Part shown: positions 11,862-24,900 of the stretch, in pieces | How positions within the stretch are numbered: position 1 is the first letter of the stretch | Layout: every line of letters begins with the position of its first letter | Source of the DNA: Plectrocnemia conspersa | Taxonomy: Eukaryota; Arthropoda; Insecta; Trichoptera; Polycentropodidae | Assembly: GCA_009617715.1 (NCBI GenBank) | Contig: VTFK01000137.1 | Span: 186,001 to 250,000, forward strand | Direction: 5' to 3' | Length of the DNA stretch: 64,000 nt | Program-made: the position numbers and the translations under genes | Notes under the pieces: generated by a model | Databases searched by the model: none | Told to the model about the DNA's origin: nothing | Seen by the model: only the letters and a program-made list of their open reading frames with translations

Positions 11862-14800
11862 CACCATATTTTTTATAATGCTGATTCGAGACAGATGTGG
11901 TGAATCAGAGATGAGGATGCTTGCGAGACAATTGCATCGCTTCTTGGATACATCCATGAAATGTGTTTACTCTTTAAAAGATAGACTCCGGCGATTGGTA
12001 GCCAAAGAGTAGAAGAATAATAGTATTATTCGCAGGGTAAAACGTATTGTTTAGTTTTTCAGCGATACTTTTTAGACTTTTAATCTTACTTTTTAATTAT
12101 TTGTAACGGTCGTTAGAATGACTTCTAAATAATTATAAATTGTGCAGGTGGTTGAAATCCATTTTAATATCTCTCGGATATAGAAGTATTGAAACCACTA
12201 AATTTTCTTATTGTTTCGAACCACTATCACCAAAATATGTAATATTAATTAATGATAAAAAAAATTATATCAGATTTGTTTTAAATGAGTAGAATGAACT
12301 TTTACGTTTTTATCATATTCCTCAAATTTATATTTTGGGATCAGTTCATATTTCAAAATCTCCCATCCAACGGATGTGCAGCGTCTCCTGTTAATGAATA
12401 CGCGACAAACGACACCAAATTGTTGCCATTTGTCATGGTATGGAAAGTGACATTGAGTTGTTCTCAACCTTTCTTAAGTACATAAATCATATTAGAGCAA
12501 TATGACACGCAAATGAAATATTACATTGCATATTTATTTTGTATCGTTAATGGCGTGTTAAAATGGCAAACATGTTCAAGCATAACATTTTTTACTTTCA
12601 TGCATAAATAACGATTGTCATCGTTGTTATGGTGTGACTTTTATTACTCTCAAGTCTCTCATTCTCTGATAAATGTCGGTTGCACGTGCACCACCAGAAG
12701 CTTTTTTTAAGCTTTTATGTGCTTTCTTTTTAAATGCTCAACATGTACAACATTCGGCGTGTACTGTTGATTATCCAGAAATCCCGATTATTAACGGTTG
12801 AATCTAAAAATACGGATGAAAGTAAGTACATACGTGAATCGTTAACCGACGATTTACGACGCCTTTTAATCGTACTACGTGACGTCACACTCGCCTTTTC
12901 GCAATAGCATACCTCTTCTATAGTTCATAATTATTGCTTATAAAGACTATTTAATTATGAATCGAAGTCGTGACTGCTATACACGATCGGTTTTATGTCT
13001 CTGTTTTAAATGATTAGGACCCTAAGACCGTGTGAAGAATAACTCTTCTCTCTAATCTGTCTATTTAAGAATTATATAATATTATAAAGCATTTGCAATA
13101 TTATATTATTTATTACATAAAGAGTAACTCATGATTATAAATATTATTAAAAAAAATTATATAACAAGTTCTTCAAACACAATTTCATACAAAAAAATAG
13201 TTTCCAAGTTGAATGGAGAATCGGGTTGAACTCTTGGAAATTCGGATGACTGCTGCAGCTGGACTTGATTCGGCGTAGTTTGTTTACTCCAAGTCAGAAA
13301 TGAGGTAATAGTTCTGGATGAAGTAGCAGAATGACCTGTACGAAAGCTTGTGGCATATGAAAGTTTTTGTGAAATCACACACCCAAAATTTTGATATGTA
13401 TACAACTTATGTTGAAATATTATGAATCTTGATCGTGTTAAATTGTTGATCAAAATGTGGTAGACATATTGCCTAACTTCCAGTTGAATGTTGATAAAAA
13501 AATTGACGACAATTGTAAGCGATGCAGTAAGTTTATGATCATGATCTATATTTAAAAATAATAATTATCGTAGCTTTTTTGTATTATATGCTTATTCTTA
13601 TTCATATATTATATTAAATAATTTAAACAATTTCAATGGAAGTCAGAATCAAGATTGATTGATTAAAGACAGTAGCTTCTTGTTTATAACAATAAAAATA
13701 AGGATATAATACTGTATATATATATAATATTATATGTCAAAGTTAATTGTCGGATGAAATCCGTTCTACTCGAATCAAATCTGATCGATTTTTCGCCCGC
13801 ATGCGATTTTAAATTACATACGCCTTTGCTATTCACAATGATAATGATACCTGTAGATGTTCGTATGCGAAATATTTACCGTGAAATTGATAAGAGCGCG
13901 TATATACTATAAACTAGAGTATGTTTATGTATATTGAAATAGATTTGAAACGCTATAATTTCTATTGAATTTAAAAAAAACTATGAAACTATCGACGCTT
14001 CTTTAGTGCGCTGTTTTTATATGCTTAAACCAATATCTGAGTATATAGGGTGCTGACATATTAACTCTATAGTGCTACGAAAATAGCTCATAAATGATCA
14101 AAAAAAAAACATCACCCTTTTACATTTGTATTTTTCCAATAAATAATTTGCGCAATATTGATTTTTTAATAAATAGAGTTTTAGTATTTAGGCCGCAAGT
14201 ATAAAAATTAACATTTGAGCCGTTGATTTTGAAAGTGGGACAAGTCCATTTTGTTCAAAAAAAGAGTTTGAGCTAATTTTCATTAGAAATTATCTTAAAA
14301 TTTCTGTTCTTAATCAATTCATAATCATATCTATAAATAACAGTGTAATTTTTTACTAGTAATTTATTTTAGTCAATGATTTTGAAAATGAGTCAAGTCC
14401 ACTTAAATAAAATAATATTAATAAAAATGAAAAAGCATGCTATGTTAGTTAATTTACAATTTTGCAGTCTTACATGTTTTAAATATTATTTAGATACCAA
14501 AGAAGTAAAAAAATTAGTATGTAATATAATCGTCCTATCGTATAGCTTCTGGATATGCTTAGGCCAAAATATGTCATATTTACTGGTTTAACCCATTTAA
14601 ATACAACAATATAATTCTCACGCGTCTTACGTATTTTCCTTAAAAAGATTATTCCTTCTCAACGATAATGAGAAACTGTCTTTTATCTCTCTTGAATTAA
14701 GATATACTCACTTCACTCATTTCAAAGCTTATTATTTCACTAGAATATAATCATCACTAATATTTGGGTATCCAGTGAGCTTCTTTCACAGGCTATTATT

Positions 14801-15729
14801 TAATTTAATAATTTTTCTTTCCATAAATTCATCTCAGACGTTCCAGTTATAATTATATAATATATAAATATAACTGGAACGACTCAGATTTATATGGTTG
14901 ATACTGATTTATAATACATACATATCTGTATAAAGCATACTCTGTCTGAATAATAAAAACATACGCATATGTGCTTCCAATTTATGCCTACATTTGTATA
15001 TTCAAAAACTCATGTGGGATGTGCGAATATTATTAACTGTGAAAAGCACGTGCCGCGAATAATATTAATTTGACGGTAAACCCACATGTACATATAATAT
15101 ATATATTCACACTCAATTTTATATAAACACACCAGAATTATTTAACGGTCATCTATAGATGTAGATAGAAAGCGCTCTGATTAGATTTCAACGCTTTGAT
15201 TGCTATAAAATTATTATGGAAAAAAAATATTTTCTACATATATAATTTACGAAATACAATTGACCTACTCAATCTAATGGAAAAAAACTCTTTGATTTTA
15301 ATTTAGTATCACTTACAAGATCCGGACGTTCTAAGCTACTCTAAGATTAGACGCCCTTGAATATTTGCCAAATTTGTGCACAACTCAATCATTCCCACGC
15401 TTTCAAATATATTGTAGATCAAATCTGCTTGCTTGTTTATTTTTTTTATTCGATACGCCTAACGTGATTTGCGTCAGTAATGGTTATCTATCGAGTCTGG
15501 ATTAAAATAAGATGAACCGTTCTAGATGTCTATTTTAAATCATGACCAGGTGATGTTTACACCTGTTTGAATCCGTTATATTGTTACACACTGTCTACTA
15601 TTATATAATAGGGATCGATGATTGATCTATCGTTAGAGATTCGCTTTGAATATAAAATAGACGTGCGACCTTTTGATGTGTTTAACTTTAGCACATTACT
15701 GATTTTCTGTGTTTTTTTTTCTTTTTCAG
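11862..15729. other. AT-rich sequence without recognised genes
   Basis: This would be intron of the coiled-coil gene if the 6.3 kb exon is real. It contains a perfect hairpin at 14839-14881 and a short repeat at about 13287-13325 shared with 27.35 and 35.44 kb. Two partly matching words about 150 bp apart (14222 and 14375, TGATTTTGAAA...CAAGTCCA) suggest a local duplication. The open frames at 12270-12485 and 13157-13453 show no family motif. Confidence 0.4.
14839..14881. repeat. perfect 13-bp hairpin
   Basis: CGTTCCAGTTATA at 14839-14851 is repeated in inverted form as TATAACTGGAACG at 14869-14881, around a 17-bp A/T loop. No target duplication or coding context is visible. It may be a very small MITE relic. 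Confidence 0.6.
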
Positions 15730-18700
15730 AACAAAATCGAGCATCTAGTCCCGTGAATGTCCTGAAATCTACGAATAGATCGGGAATTACGTCCTCGGCG
15801 CCACCAGCCGCGGCGCCAGCTCCTGCGCCACCCACGAGGGATGTCGAAGCTTTGGCTGTTTTAGTTCAATACTTAGTGTTTCAGGTAATTTATAATTTAA
15901 TATAAGTATTAGAATACCCAGTTCAATATTGCTAATTGAAATCATCAATCATTAAACGTCCTTGAAAATGATGTGACTTATTTTTTCATCTGAATGTTTT
16001 GGTTGTTTATAACTTCATAGCTATTTTAATGATTTATTTTTAAAGCAATTTCTCCTTTCGCACAAAAGAAACATTTTTGCCAATCGAGTAACAAAAATGC
16101 TTCTCATTACCCCTCTTACATATTTTGTATTTACAATTCATATACAAAATATACCTATGAGAGTTCATTAAAAATAATTTTGTTTGAATATTCTGTTCGT
16201 TGCCATAAACGATTTTAGTTATTTGGTAAAGTAAACGAACTTCTGACTCCAAGGGTCTTCGAAAGCTCCCAAAGGAGTATTTCGATAAAGGTCACGTATA
16301 CGAGCTTTCAGTGCTGTAATCCCTATACAATATTATTTTATCTAGAAAATGTTATATACATAATAATAATACGATATTCGAATTAATTTTGTGAAATTAT
16401 TACATTTAATAGAATACTAATTCAATTAACTTACTTACACTTTAGATAAAAGCGATCTTAACTACATAAACAATATTCGGACAATTAGCGGAAAATAATA
16501 ATACAGCACAATTTCAAACAATATACCTAAAATCTATTTTTATATCAGAAAGACTTGTATTATTGTGTATTTAAAAAAAACTGATTTTTTATCAACCTCA
16601 CTGTCAATTCTGCCGTTATTCATTGTAATCATAATCGTTATCAGTTTAGGGTTTATTTTTAACTCAAACCATCAATATCCTTAAAATTAAATCATATAAT
16701 TTCTTAGTTGCTCGGATTTTTCCGTACATGATTATTCCGGACAGAACTTTCCGGGCATAAATATATTTTAAAATTATATTAAAAAAATTAAGGCAAACAT
16801 TTGGATTGTTGAATTTTTAACTACAGAGTTCAATGTAGCAATCAAGTTGTATTAAATCCAATAAATCAATATTTTTGCTTCGTGAAAAAACTGCTAAATA
16901 TTATTTGGTTAAAAACCAATATTATATCATTTTTTTAGTGGTATAGTAATTTGCTTCATAATAATTTCACTCATTGATATATTGAAATACATCATAATCC
17001 TTTACATGTTGCTTATTGCTAAGCTTATGTCATTTTACTTTAAATAATAAAATAATAAAAAAATAAATTCATGAAAAGTAAATTTCATCAAAGTAACGCA
17101 AGACTATGTAGTAATGAAAACGGGCCATTTAGGCAAGACAATAGAAAAAGTTCTTTGAAGTTACGCAAGGGATTAATTTTATTACAGGTCACTACTATTA
17201 TGTTTTATAAAGATCCTTTTGAACAGACAATAATGGAAAAAAGTAATTAAGACGAGCTCAAGATTGTATTTTTTGCGTTTTTTCACGAAGTGAAAATATT
17301 GATTCATTGGATTTGGAAAAATCACCGAATCAATTTCTAAAAAAAATCAAAATACTTCTATATTAAAAAAATAATATTTTCAATCTTAATAATTTTAATA
17401 CTTCAAATTTATGTAGTCTAGTAGTCCATATTCGTCGTTCATGAAACTGTAAATCGATATAGATATTCTTGTGATATTTGCGTACATACATACATTGTAT
17501 ATACAGATAATAGAAGGCTCTACAGAAACAGTACTCAAATATAACATTTAAATAAAGTAAATTAGTCTACGTATTACAACAATATAATATATACTAAAAC
17601 ATCCCTTGGTATGAATTTAAAAAATGGGTTTAAGTTGCGTATTATGTGACCTGATTTATAAAGGATGTCTTATTTTTGCATATGCCATAACTTTTTTTAA
17701 TGTATTGTACCTAAATGATATTACCCCAAATAAAATATTGTATGTCCACGCAAAGAATCACAATCCATTTTTTCTACTCGCATCAAAATTTGCGCTACGC
17801 GCACGTCTATATATCAAGTGCGCCTAATATCGCTCGGGTGGGCTGACAACATAGTGAACCGTAAGTTCTACTGTTAATCCACTATATAATTTTTGATTTA
17901 TTTGGTCGATTTCACACGGTAAGTAGGCGAAGCCGAAATAAATAAAATCATTAATTTAATATCACTCTTCGCGTGGCGTGCGATCATAATACAATGTTAA
18001 GCATAATCGTTTTTCGTTTAATTAGCAACTTAAATATTAAAATATTTTTTTAATAATCATGACATTTTTTTTATAATTCAATAAACATAAGTAAAATCTG
18101 TGTATTGCGTATTATTAAAATAAAATTGAAAGTCATGTTTAAAAAAATTTAGGAACCACTGACCTACTTAAAAGAAATCGGGACGATTTCAGTGCCAAAT
18201 ATTAGCGGCAAAACTTTGGAAAAATATTATGATTAGCTTGGGATAGATGAACGTGCGTAGGAAGGCCGACGTATGGTCGACGCGACGTGATGTAAGTATT
18301 GAAAAAAGACTAGAAATGTGTTTATTACATAAAAAGTCTTAGAGTACAACTGTGCATTAGAACTAGAACTATCTGGGAGATATATTCGGGTGATATTCGT
18401 ATTTATATTCGATGGATAGTGGATGGGTTTGTGCTACTATATTTTCACTAATTTACTTAATATAATACATTTTAAATTGATTGCATTTGTAATATATGTC
18501 TATATTAGAGTTGAAGTGTAATATAGAATGTGCGCATATGTTTTGAGCAGGGCCATAAAGCATAAATATGAAAAATTTGCTGCAGATCGGACAATATAGA
18601 CAATATACATACATTCAATTTTATATATTTATTTAAATGCATATATAAATTACCTACTTAATTAATCAAACATAAAAAATAAATATGTACTTAGTTGATG

Positions 18701-21700
18701 AAATATTAGAGAAGGCGGATCAAATATACGATAAGAGGTCACAATTTTAATGTTACGCTAAATTTCTGAATTCTTATTTGATTTTCTAACAGGATGTTAA
18801 GTAATATATAATTATGAATGAAACCGGTAATTATTTGATTTCATTCATAACGATCGTTATAATTTTTGAAACAATTTTATATAAATATGGTAATATTACC
18901 TAAGCATTTTGGCGACATATTCATTTATATATTCACCTCTCTCCATTATGTGGTATTGAATTCGACGAAATTTTGACACCATTAGATTCTTTTGATTCGT
19001 TCTGTGTAGTGGGTCAGTAATGGCGGCACGCGATTTCTGCAGAAGTGGGTGGGTTTCTGGGTGGTGGATTGTCCCATTTCATGGATTCGATGCGTGCGCA
19101 CCACCGTTTAGGAAAGGGTGTGAGAGCTGGCAATGAATGGGTGGCGGTCTCCGTTTTCCACTTACATGACCTGCCTTTGATTCACAAAAATGAACCCACT
19201 AACAATTGACATCATTATTTTTTTAAATAATATATTCATCGATTTTTATATTTTTAATTCATACCAAGAACTAATTTCAAGATTTTTTGCTGACTTGGGT
19301 TTTTGTGATATTGTTGTATTTTTATTTTTGCTTTCATCGCTAAGATTAAACATATATTTATTTAATTACATAATTTTTTTAAATTAATGGTATAAAGCGG
19401 GGAACCCCAAAATGGTCGATATGATGTTTTTATGGGTCGATTGGGGTCAATAGTAAGGAGTATAATTTTTTTTTTTAATATAAATGCTACACAGTTACAA
19501 GTGAGTGTTTGAACTAATTATTCCGAAAAATTCTAAAAACTTACTTTAAAACCCGCCTTTTATAAAAAAAAAATTTCTTTCATAAAGACGATTGTTTTTT
19601 TTATTGGTAAAAAATCACTCTTTAAGTACAATAGTAATAATCAACGTATTATTAACACAGTACAAGTGTTTTTGGGAGTCAATAAAAGGCAACAAATTAA
19701 ATAGTCAGAATTTAAATCAACTTTGGATCAGAATAAAAATCAAATCTCATTTAGAATTTTATTTATATTATTTAGAGTAAAAATAATCAAATGGTGAGAA
19801 AAAAATAGCATACGGAATTAAAATAAAGGACGGTCTTGTGAATTAAAAATTATAACGTTTATAAATATAAATAGGCAATAAATTATTTATTTTAAAAGTA
19901 TATTATAAAATATCTTGCATGCACCTAAACTGTTAGACTGGTTAGGTGGGAGCAGTGGGAGCAAGCGAGCGTTGGTCAGAACAGTGAATATCACATGAAT
20001 AACTCACAATGAATCTGCAACGAATCTATTTAATTGTATATATGACGAACGAAGCGGGAATAACGACACAGCGGCAGCGGATAGTACGCTTGTCTGGTTA
20101 TGTTGCCATCTGACAATGTTGCGAGCCCAACTAGACAATTAATTTGACCCTAAACCACCTTGATTATTATGCTGATCATCTGTCAACATAAAACTGACCT
20201 TGAGGTTAAAATACAGATCATATAATATAAATACTGGCTATTCCGTATAAATACTGACCAATGAACAGTAATAAATATTGACTGAAACAAATGATTTTTA
20301 CTATTATCTTATTGTTTATATTGTTTTAAGGGTCGTAAAAAATAACTCTCTTTTTTAAATAAATATGTTTGAAAAAACACGATTGTGATATTTTATGTTA
20401 TCTATTAATTTTAGCAATACAACTGCAAGTGAAAGCTATTGTAAAAATCAATCATTTTTTATTGGTAAGCCTCTTTTACAAAAGTAAAAGTAACAAAAAA
20501 TTTAAAGAAATATATTATTAGTGCAGGTGTAGTAAAACATTTGGAAATTTTGTTGTGTATTAATGCACTTTTTATTAATATTTTAGTACTGAATCATAAT
20601 TCTCACTTATATATGAGAGAAGAGGTGGAGATTTATTTGTATGTTTTGAAAAAGGTCTTAAAGAGTAACTATACAAAATTAGATTTAGATCAAGGAGTAA
20701 AATTCGATTTAGATACAAGGAACAAAATTCCCTCCAGTTCCTTAATTGAGATTAATCAAAGCTTGAAATATAATATAATATAATATATACACATACAAGA
20801 TTATCTACATATGTAGTTATCTTCAAATAAAATATTCAAAAGTAAAACTTCTGTTGTTTTTTCTATTATATTAATATACAAATATTCAAGTTATTATTGG
20901 AAAATTAATTACTATATATTAATTGATAAATTATCGATAAAAATTGCTCACAAAAAATAGTAATCATTCGAATATATTTTCACAATACAGTAGTGATAGT
21001 ATTATAGATGTTTGCCCTTTAAAAAAAAAGATTGACAGCCTCTGACGATCAAGAGGCACGCGTTTTCACGCGCCGGTCGCCCAGGGGGCGCAGTCTGTTT
21101 TCGGACGTGAAGGGGTGGACACGTTTCTGGCCGTATTAACACATATTATTGAACCAATATTTTGTGTGAGAAGATAATATCTTATCGACCTTAATTCTGG
21201 AAAAACATATTTTTCATAAAGTCTGTGTTGCATAATATAATAATATAAATTCGTCATGGATATATTCCATCCGGTATATATTTTTTTATTATTTTAACAT
21301 TAATATATTTTAGTTAATTTATATTTTATTTATTATATTTCAGCTTGATGCACTGAACGCTCCGCGATGGAAAGCTCAGGCTAGTGAGGCAAAGACGCAA
21401 TTGTCTGAGGCAGCTAAAAGACTTCAGAGAGCCATAGCCACGCAAAGAGCTGACAATAATACAAGTAATTATGTTTTATTCATCGTGTCTTATCGCCATA
21501 TAGCAATATTTATGCAGATTATTCTTCTCCAACTTTACATCTCAAAGACATTGATTCTTTGTCTCTCCTTTTTAATGGTCCATGTTTCGACTCCATAGTA
21601 ATCGGTCACTCCATTTCTTCCACTCCCATTACAATATATTTATTAATATATTATCTTAATATTTCAGTCACTCAAAATTTGAATAGGATATCCGAATTAG

Positions 21701-24270
21701 AAAATCTTTTGAGGGTGAAGGATGCACATATTTTATCTACGACGGCCGAGGCAGAAAATAAATATAAGGCAGCTTTAGAAGAAAGTTCATTATTGGTTGA
21801 TGAATTAAAAAATCTTAAAGTAAGATTAATTATTATACATATAATTGTGTGTTAAACTGAATTGGGCTATAATAATTATTTTATATTTTATAGCTTACCC
21901 TGTGTGAATTGAAGAATGATGTCAAAGAAAGTAAAGCACGTGTCGTGGAAGCTGAGAATGCCAATAAAAGAAGAGAAGCGGAAAGAATAGCTTTAATGAA
22001 AGAGTTGAACTATGCTAATGTAGAGTTAGAGAAGCTCAAGGTGTCGAAGTCGCAAACTGAAAAGGCTCTCGCTGAACAGATGAGAGAGAACGAAGTCATT
22101 AGGCTAGCTAAGGACAAACTATCGGCTCAGTATGATGCCGATGTACCGGTATCACCAGCGAAATCTAAAGACGCCGACGATACGCCGTATAAAAGTCAAA
22201 AGAGCAAGGTAGTTTATTATATTATTTGTTTAAATTATGAGGGTGAGTCAAATGAAAACCTTAAATACATTTTATTTTGTAATTTATTTATTGAAAGGGT
22301 GCCAAAAGTTGTAGTGAACTCAGGTTTTACATCTAGTGATAATTCTTCCTAGGAATACATCACTTCTGTGTGGAACTTCAGAACATCACAAAGGATATGA
22401 TGGACTGATCTATGACTGCGGAAATGAGGCTATTTCATTCAATACCCGGCGATTTTCTTTTACGATGCTTTCAACTATTGCAATGACCTGGTCGATGAAA
22501 CTACATAACTCGCATGATTTTGAAACTTTCTAGTTCATTCGTACACTTGCCGGGGGGACAGACATGCATCATCATACTGAACTTTCATTCTTCTATGAAT
22601 TTATATGGGTTTCACCCTTCACTACTCTAATAATGTTGCAAGTACCCTTCGAACTATGTGCAACACTGATGTTAATTTACAGGACACTTTTAAGGTTTTC
22701 ATTTGGTTGGACTTTGGATGATATAAATAGTTTAAAAATTATTGTTAATTATATTAGATTATAATTTTTTAATGAATTTTTATAGGAAAACAAGATGGCA
22801 GCTGAAATTGAATCTCTTAAAACTGTGCTCGATATGAAGATGAGTGAACTTGGCGAGCTACGTAAGAAATGTGAAGAAAGCCAATACGCTGCTGATCAAT
22901 TGCCTTCCTTGTCACAAAAGGTTCTTTCTCTTTCGGCGAAAGTTGAAGATCTTCGCTCTCAACTTACTCACAAATCTGAGGAAGAATTGTACGTTCATTT
23001 AAAATAATTCAATCAAAATAGCATGTTTTAATTCATTTATATATATTTTTACAGAAATCTGAAACAAAAATGTAAATTGTTGGAAGAGTCTTTCTCGAGG
23101 GAAACTGCCGCAAAGAATAGATTAAGTCAACACAACGAAGAGTTGAAATATAAATTAAGGCATAACACGGAAGTCGTTAATTATTTAGTCTCTTACACTG
23201 GATTAAAAGCTGAAGCTCATCGTTTATCTACTTCAATGAATGCCGATTCGTCACCAGGTAATCACACATTCCCTGGCGAAAACTTCATCAGAGGCCATTC
23301 CAGAACAACGGCCAGCTTCAATGAGAAATATCTCAATGCAATCAACATTCAAGATAGAAGAAGCGAATGGCGAGCTGGATTCAGAAGAACGACTCTATCG
23401 GAATCGAGTGATAAATCCAGCATTACGTTAGAGAAGACTAATAGCTTCAATATTACGGACGGACTATCGCCTCCTAATTCGCCTAAGATCAAAGGCGTTG
23501 TAGAAAAGAGCGACTCTGTTAGTTACGTCTTAGAAATAGAAGAAACACCCGAAGAAATGGCTTCTAGGTTAGTGAAGCGAGCTGGTTCATTCCGGTCTCC
23601 GACGTCTCAACCCACCCGTGAGGCTATTAAACGGCAGCGTTCAAGACCAAAAGTTGTTTTATCTACGTCGCCTCATTCATTAGCTCAGTCTGCATCTACT
23701 TCATGCATCGAACCGTCAAATTTGAAATCGCATTGCAAGCTATTTAGATCTAACTCGAACGAACACAATCAATTCGAGCACAGGCCGATCAGGACAAGTA
23801 CGCCCAGCAAAATGAACGGACGGAGAGAATTACGGCCGATGAGTAAATCGGCTATCGCCAATTTAGGATTTAATGAAAATAAAATAGAAGTTAACGTCGC
23901 CGACACAAGCGATAAAGTATTACCAATCGATAAGTCTTGTGATGTGGAGGACGATCCTGTTATTGATAACGGAGATTTGTTGATATTGGAGTGCGAATCT
24001 GTACCTAAAGAGTCGGCGGGTGAAGCGCTGATATCTGGAGCCAATTCGGAAGACGATTCTTCGTTAGATGAGAGATCGCATAGTTCTAGTGATACCGAGA
24101 GTTGTTCAGATTGCGATAAGTATATCGATTTGAACGGCGCCGGTGAGCGATTGGCGGATCCTGTGTTGCAAAAAATAGCCGAGACCATGGATCAAAGTTT
24201 ATCGGCTACGCCGATGGACGTGAGTTGGTCCGAAGACGGCGTTGTGGTCGTTTCAGAGAGCGATATGTGA
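15730..24270 (+). CDS. coiled-coil protein, MTUS/ATIP-like microtubule-associated family
   Basis: Exons: 15730-15884, 21344-21464, 21668-21819, 21894-22208, 22786-22988, 23055-24270 (stop TGA). All joints have AG/GT borders and keep one frame, giving about 720 residues, or about 750 with the 6.3 kb exon. Order: a Ser/Pro/Ala-rich linker (SAPPAAAPAPAPPTRD); a helical entry (EALAVLVQYLVFQLDALNAP); a coiled coil of roughly 280 residues rich in Glu/Lys/Leu, ending in NRLSQHNEELKYKLR; then a long disordered Ser-rich tail with SPPNSPKIKG, SDSVSYVLEIEETPEEMA and an acidic end. The end of the coiled coil (E-T-x-x-K-x-R-L-S-x-x-N-E-E-L-x-x-K-L) resembles the C-terminal region of vertebrate MTUS1/MTUS2, proteins that bind microtubules. 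Family assignment is from memory of that motif. The coiled-coil and tail architecture is directly visible. The true start is uncertain. Confidence 0.75.
15885..21343 (+). other. 5.5 kb intron of the coiled-coil gene
   Basis: It is bounded by GTAATT at 15885 and TTTCAG at 21343. It is mostly AT-rich. Less AT-rich islands are at 18960-19160, 19940-20180 and 21040-21130. The last contains CCAGGGGGCGC (21081-21091), which looks like a CTCF core motif. No nested gene was recognised. Confidence 0.55.
22336..22500 (-). mobile_element. mariner-type transposase fragment in an intron
   Basis: It lies in the 577-bp intron between exons 22208 and 22786. The minus strand reads IVESIVKENRRVLNEIASF, then in a shifted frame VHHILCDVLKFHTEVM. 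Together these resemble the DNA-binding helix-turn-helix of mariner transposases (R-R-V/L-x-x-E-I-A ... S-V-H-x-I-L). There are stops and at least one frameshift, and no terminal repeats were located. It is a fossil. Confidence 0.5.
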
Positions 24271-24900
24271 AATTGGGACTTTTAATGGGCTTAAATGTCC
24301 CATTTGAAGATAGTCGGGATTCGAGTGAACTTTATTTTTTAGGGCTGTGATGTGTAACTTTTAATTTGTCGTGGGTTTTGAATGATATTTATTAATTAGC
24401 TCAGTGCTAATTCGTATTGTACAAAAGTGGCTATTGCTTTTTTATTTTTGTATTTCGTGTATTATTTTTTGTGGACGTCATTGTAAATAATAAAATTGTA
24501 ACGGGACGTATAAAAAACTAAAAGTGATCTTTGATTATGCAAACGAATTAAGATTCAGTCATAGTTACGTTAAGCATAAAATTTGTAACTATGTTTGTAT
24601 AACAGATTTTTATAATTCAAGTATTGAATGTATAGTCAAGATGTGTAATATTTAATAATAAGCGTGTAAATTTCGTTTCTCTTGTGGATTTTCATATTGA
24701 AATCGCAATGTATCTTATTGTAGGATAAGCATGTACGTTAATGATATGATATTATTTATTTAACGAATTTAATGTCGTGATACAATTTTTTAACGTTATA
24801 ATACATTTACCGAAGTTTTGCTGTCTTGTATAAAAATTTTGTTTACTAGTGTTTTCGTATATAAAAATTTATATTATAAAATAAAAAGTATCGCAAAGCG
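24271..24900 (+). other. probable 3' UTR of the coiled-coil gene
   Basis: The stretch follows the stop at 24268-24270. Several AATAAA-like words occur (for example near 24488 and 24878). I cannot tell which one is used, so the right border is approximate. Confidence 0.4.

Noticed and set aside
12270..12485. Overlapping frames on both strands (minus: CRVFINRRRCTSVGWEIL)
   Set aside because: Looks protein-like at first sight, but I could not match it to any family and no splice borders support it.
13157..13453. 98-codon minus-strand frame
   Set aside because: Contains a dispersed repeat (13287-13325) and no domain signal.
15584..15835. Minus-strand frame with Gly/Ala-rich start
   Set aside because: It is the antisense shadow of the Pro/Ala-rich exon at 15730-15884.
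23769..24188. 139-codon minus-strand frame
   Set aside because: Antisense shadow of the last exon of the coiled-coil gene.
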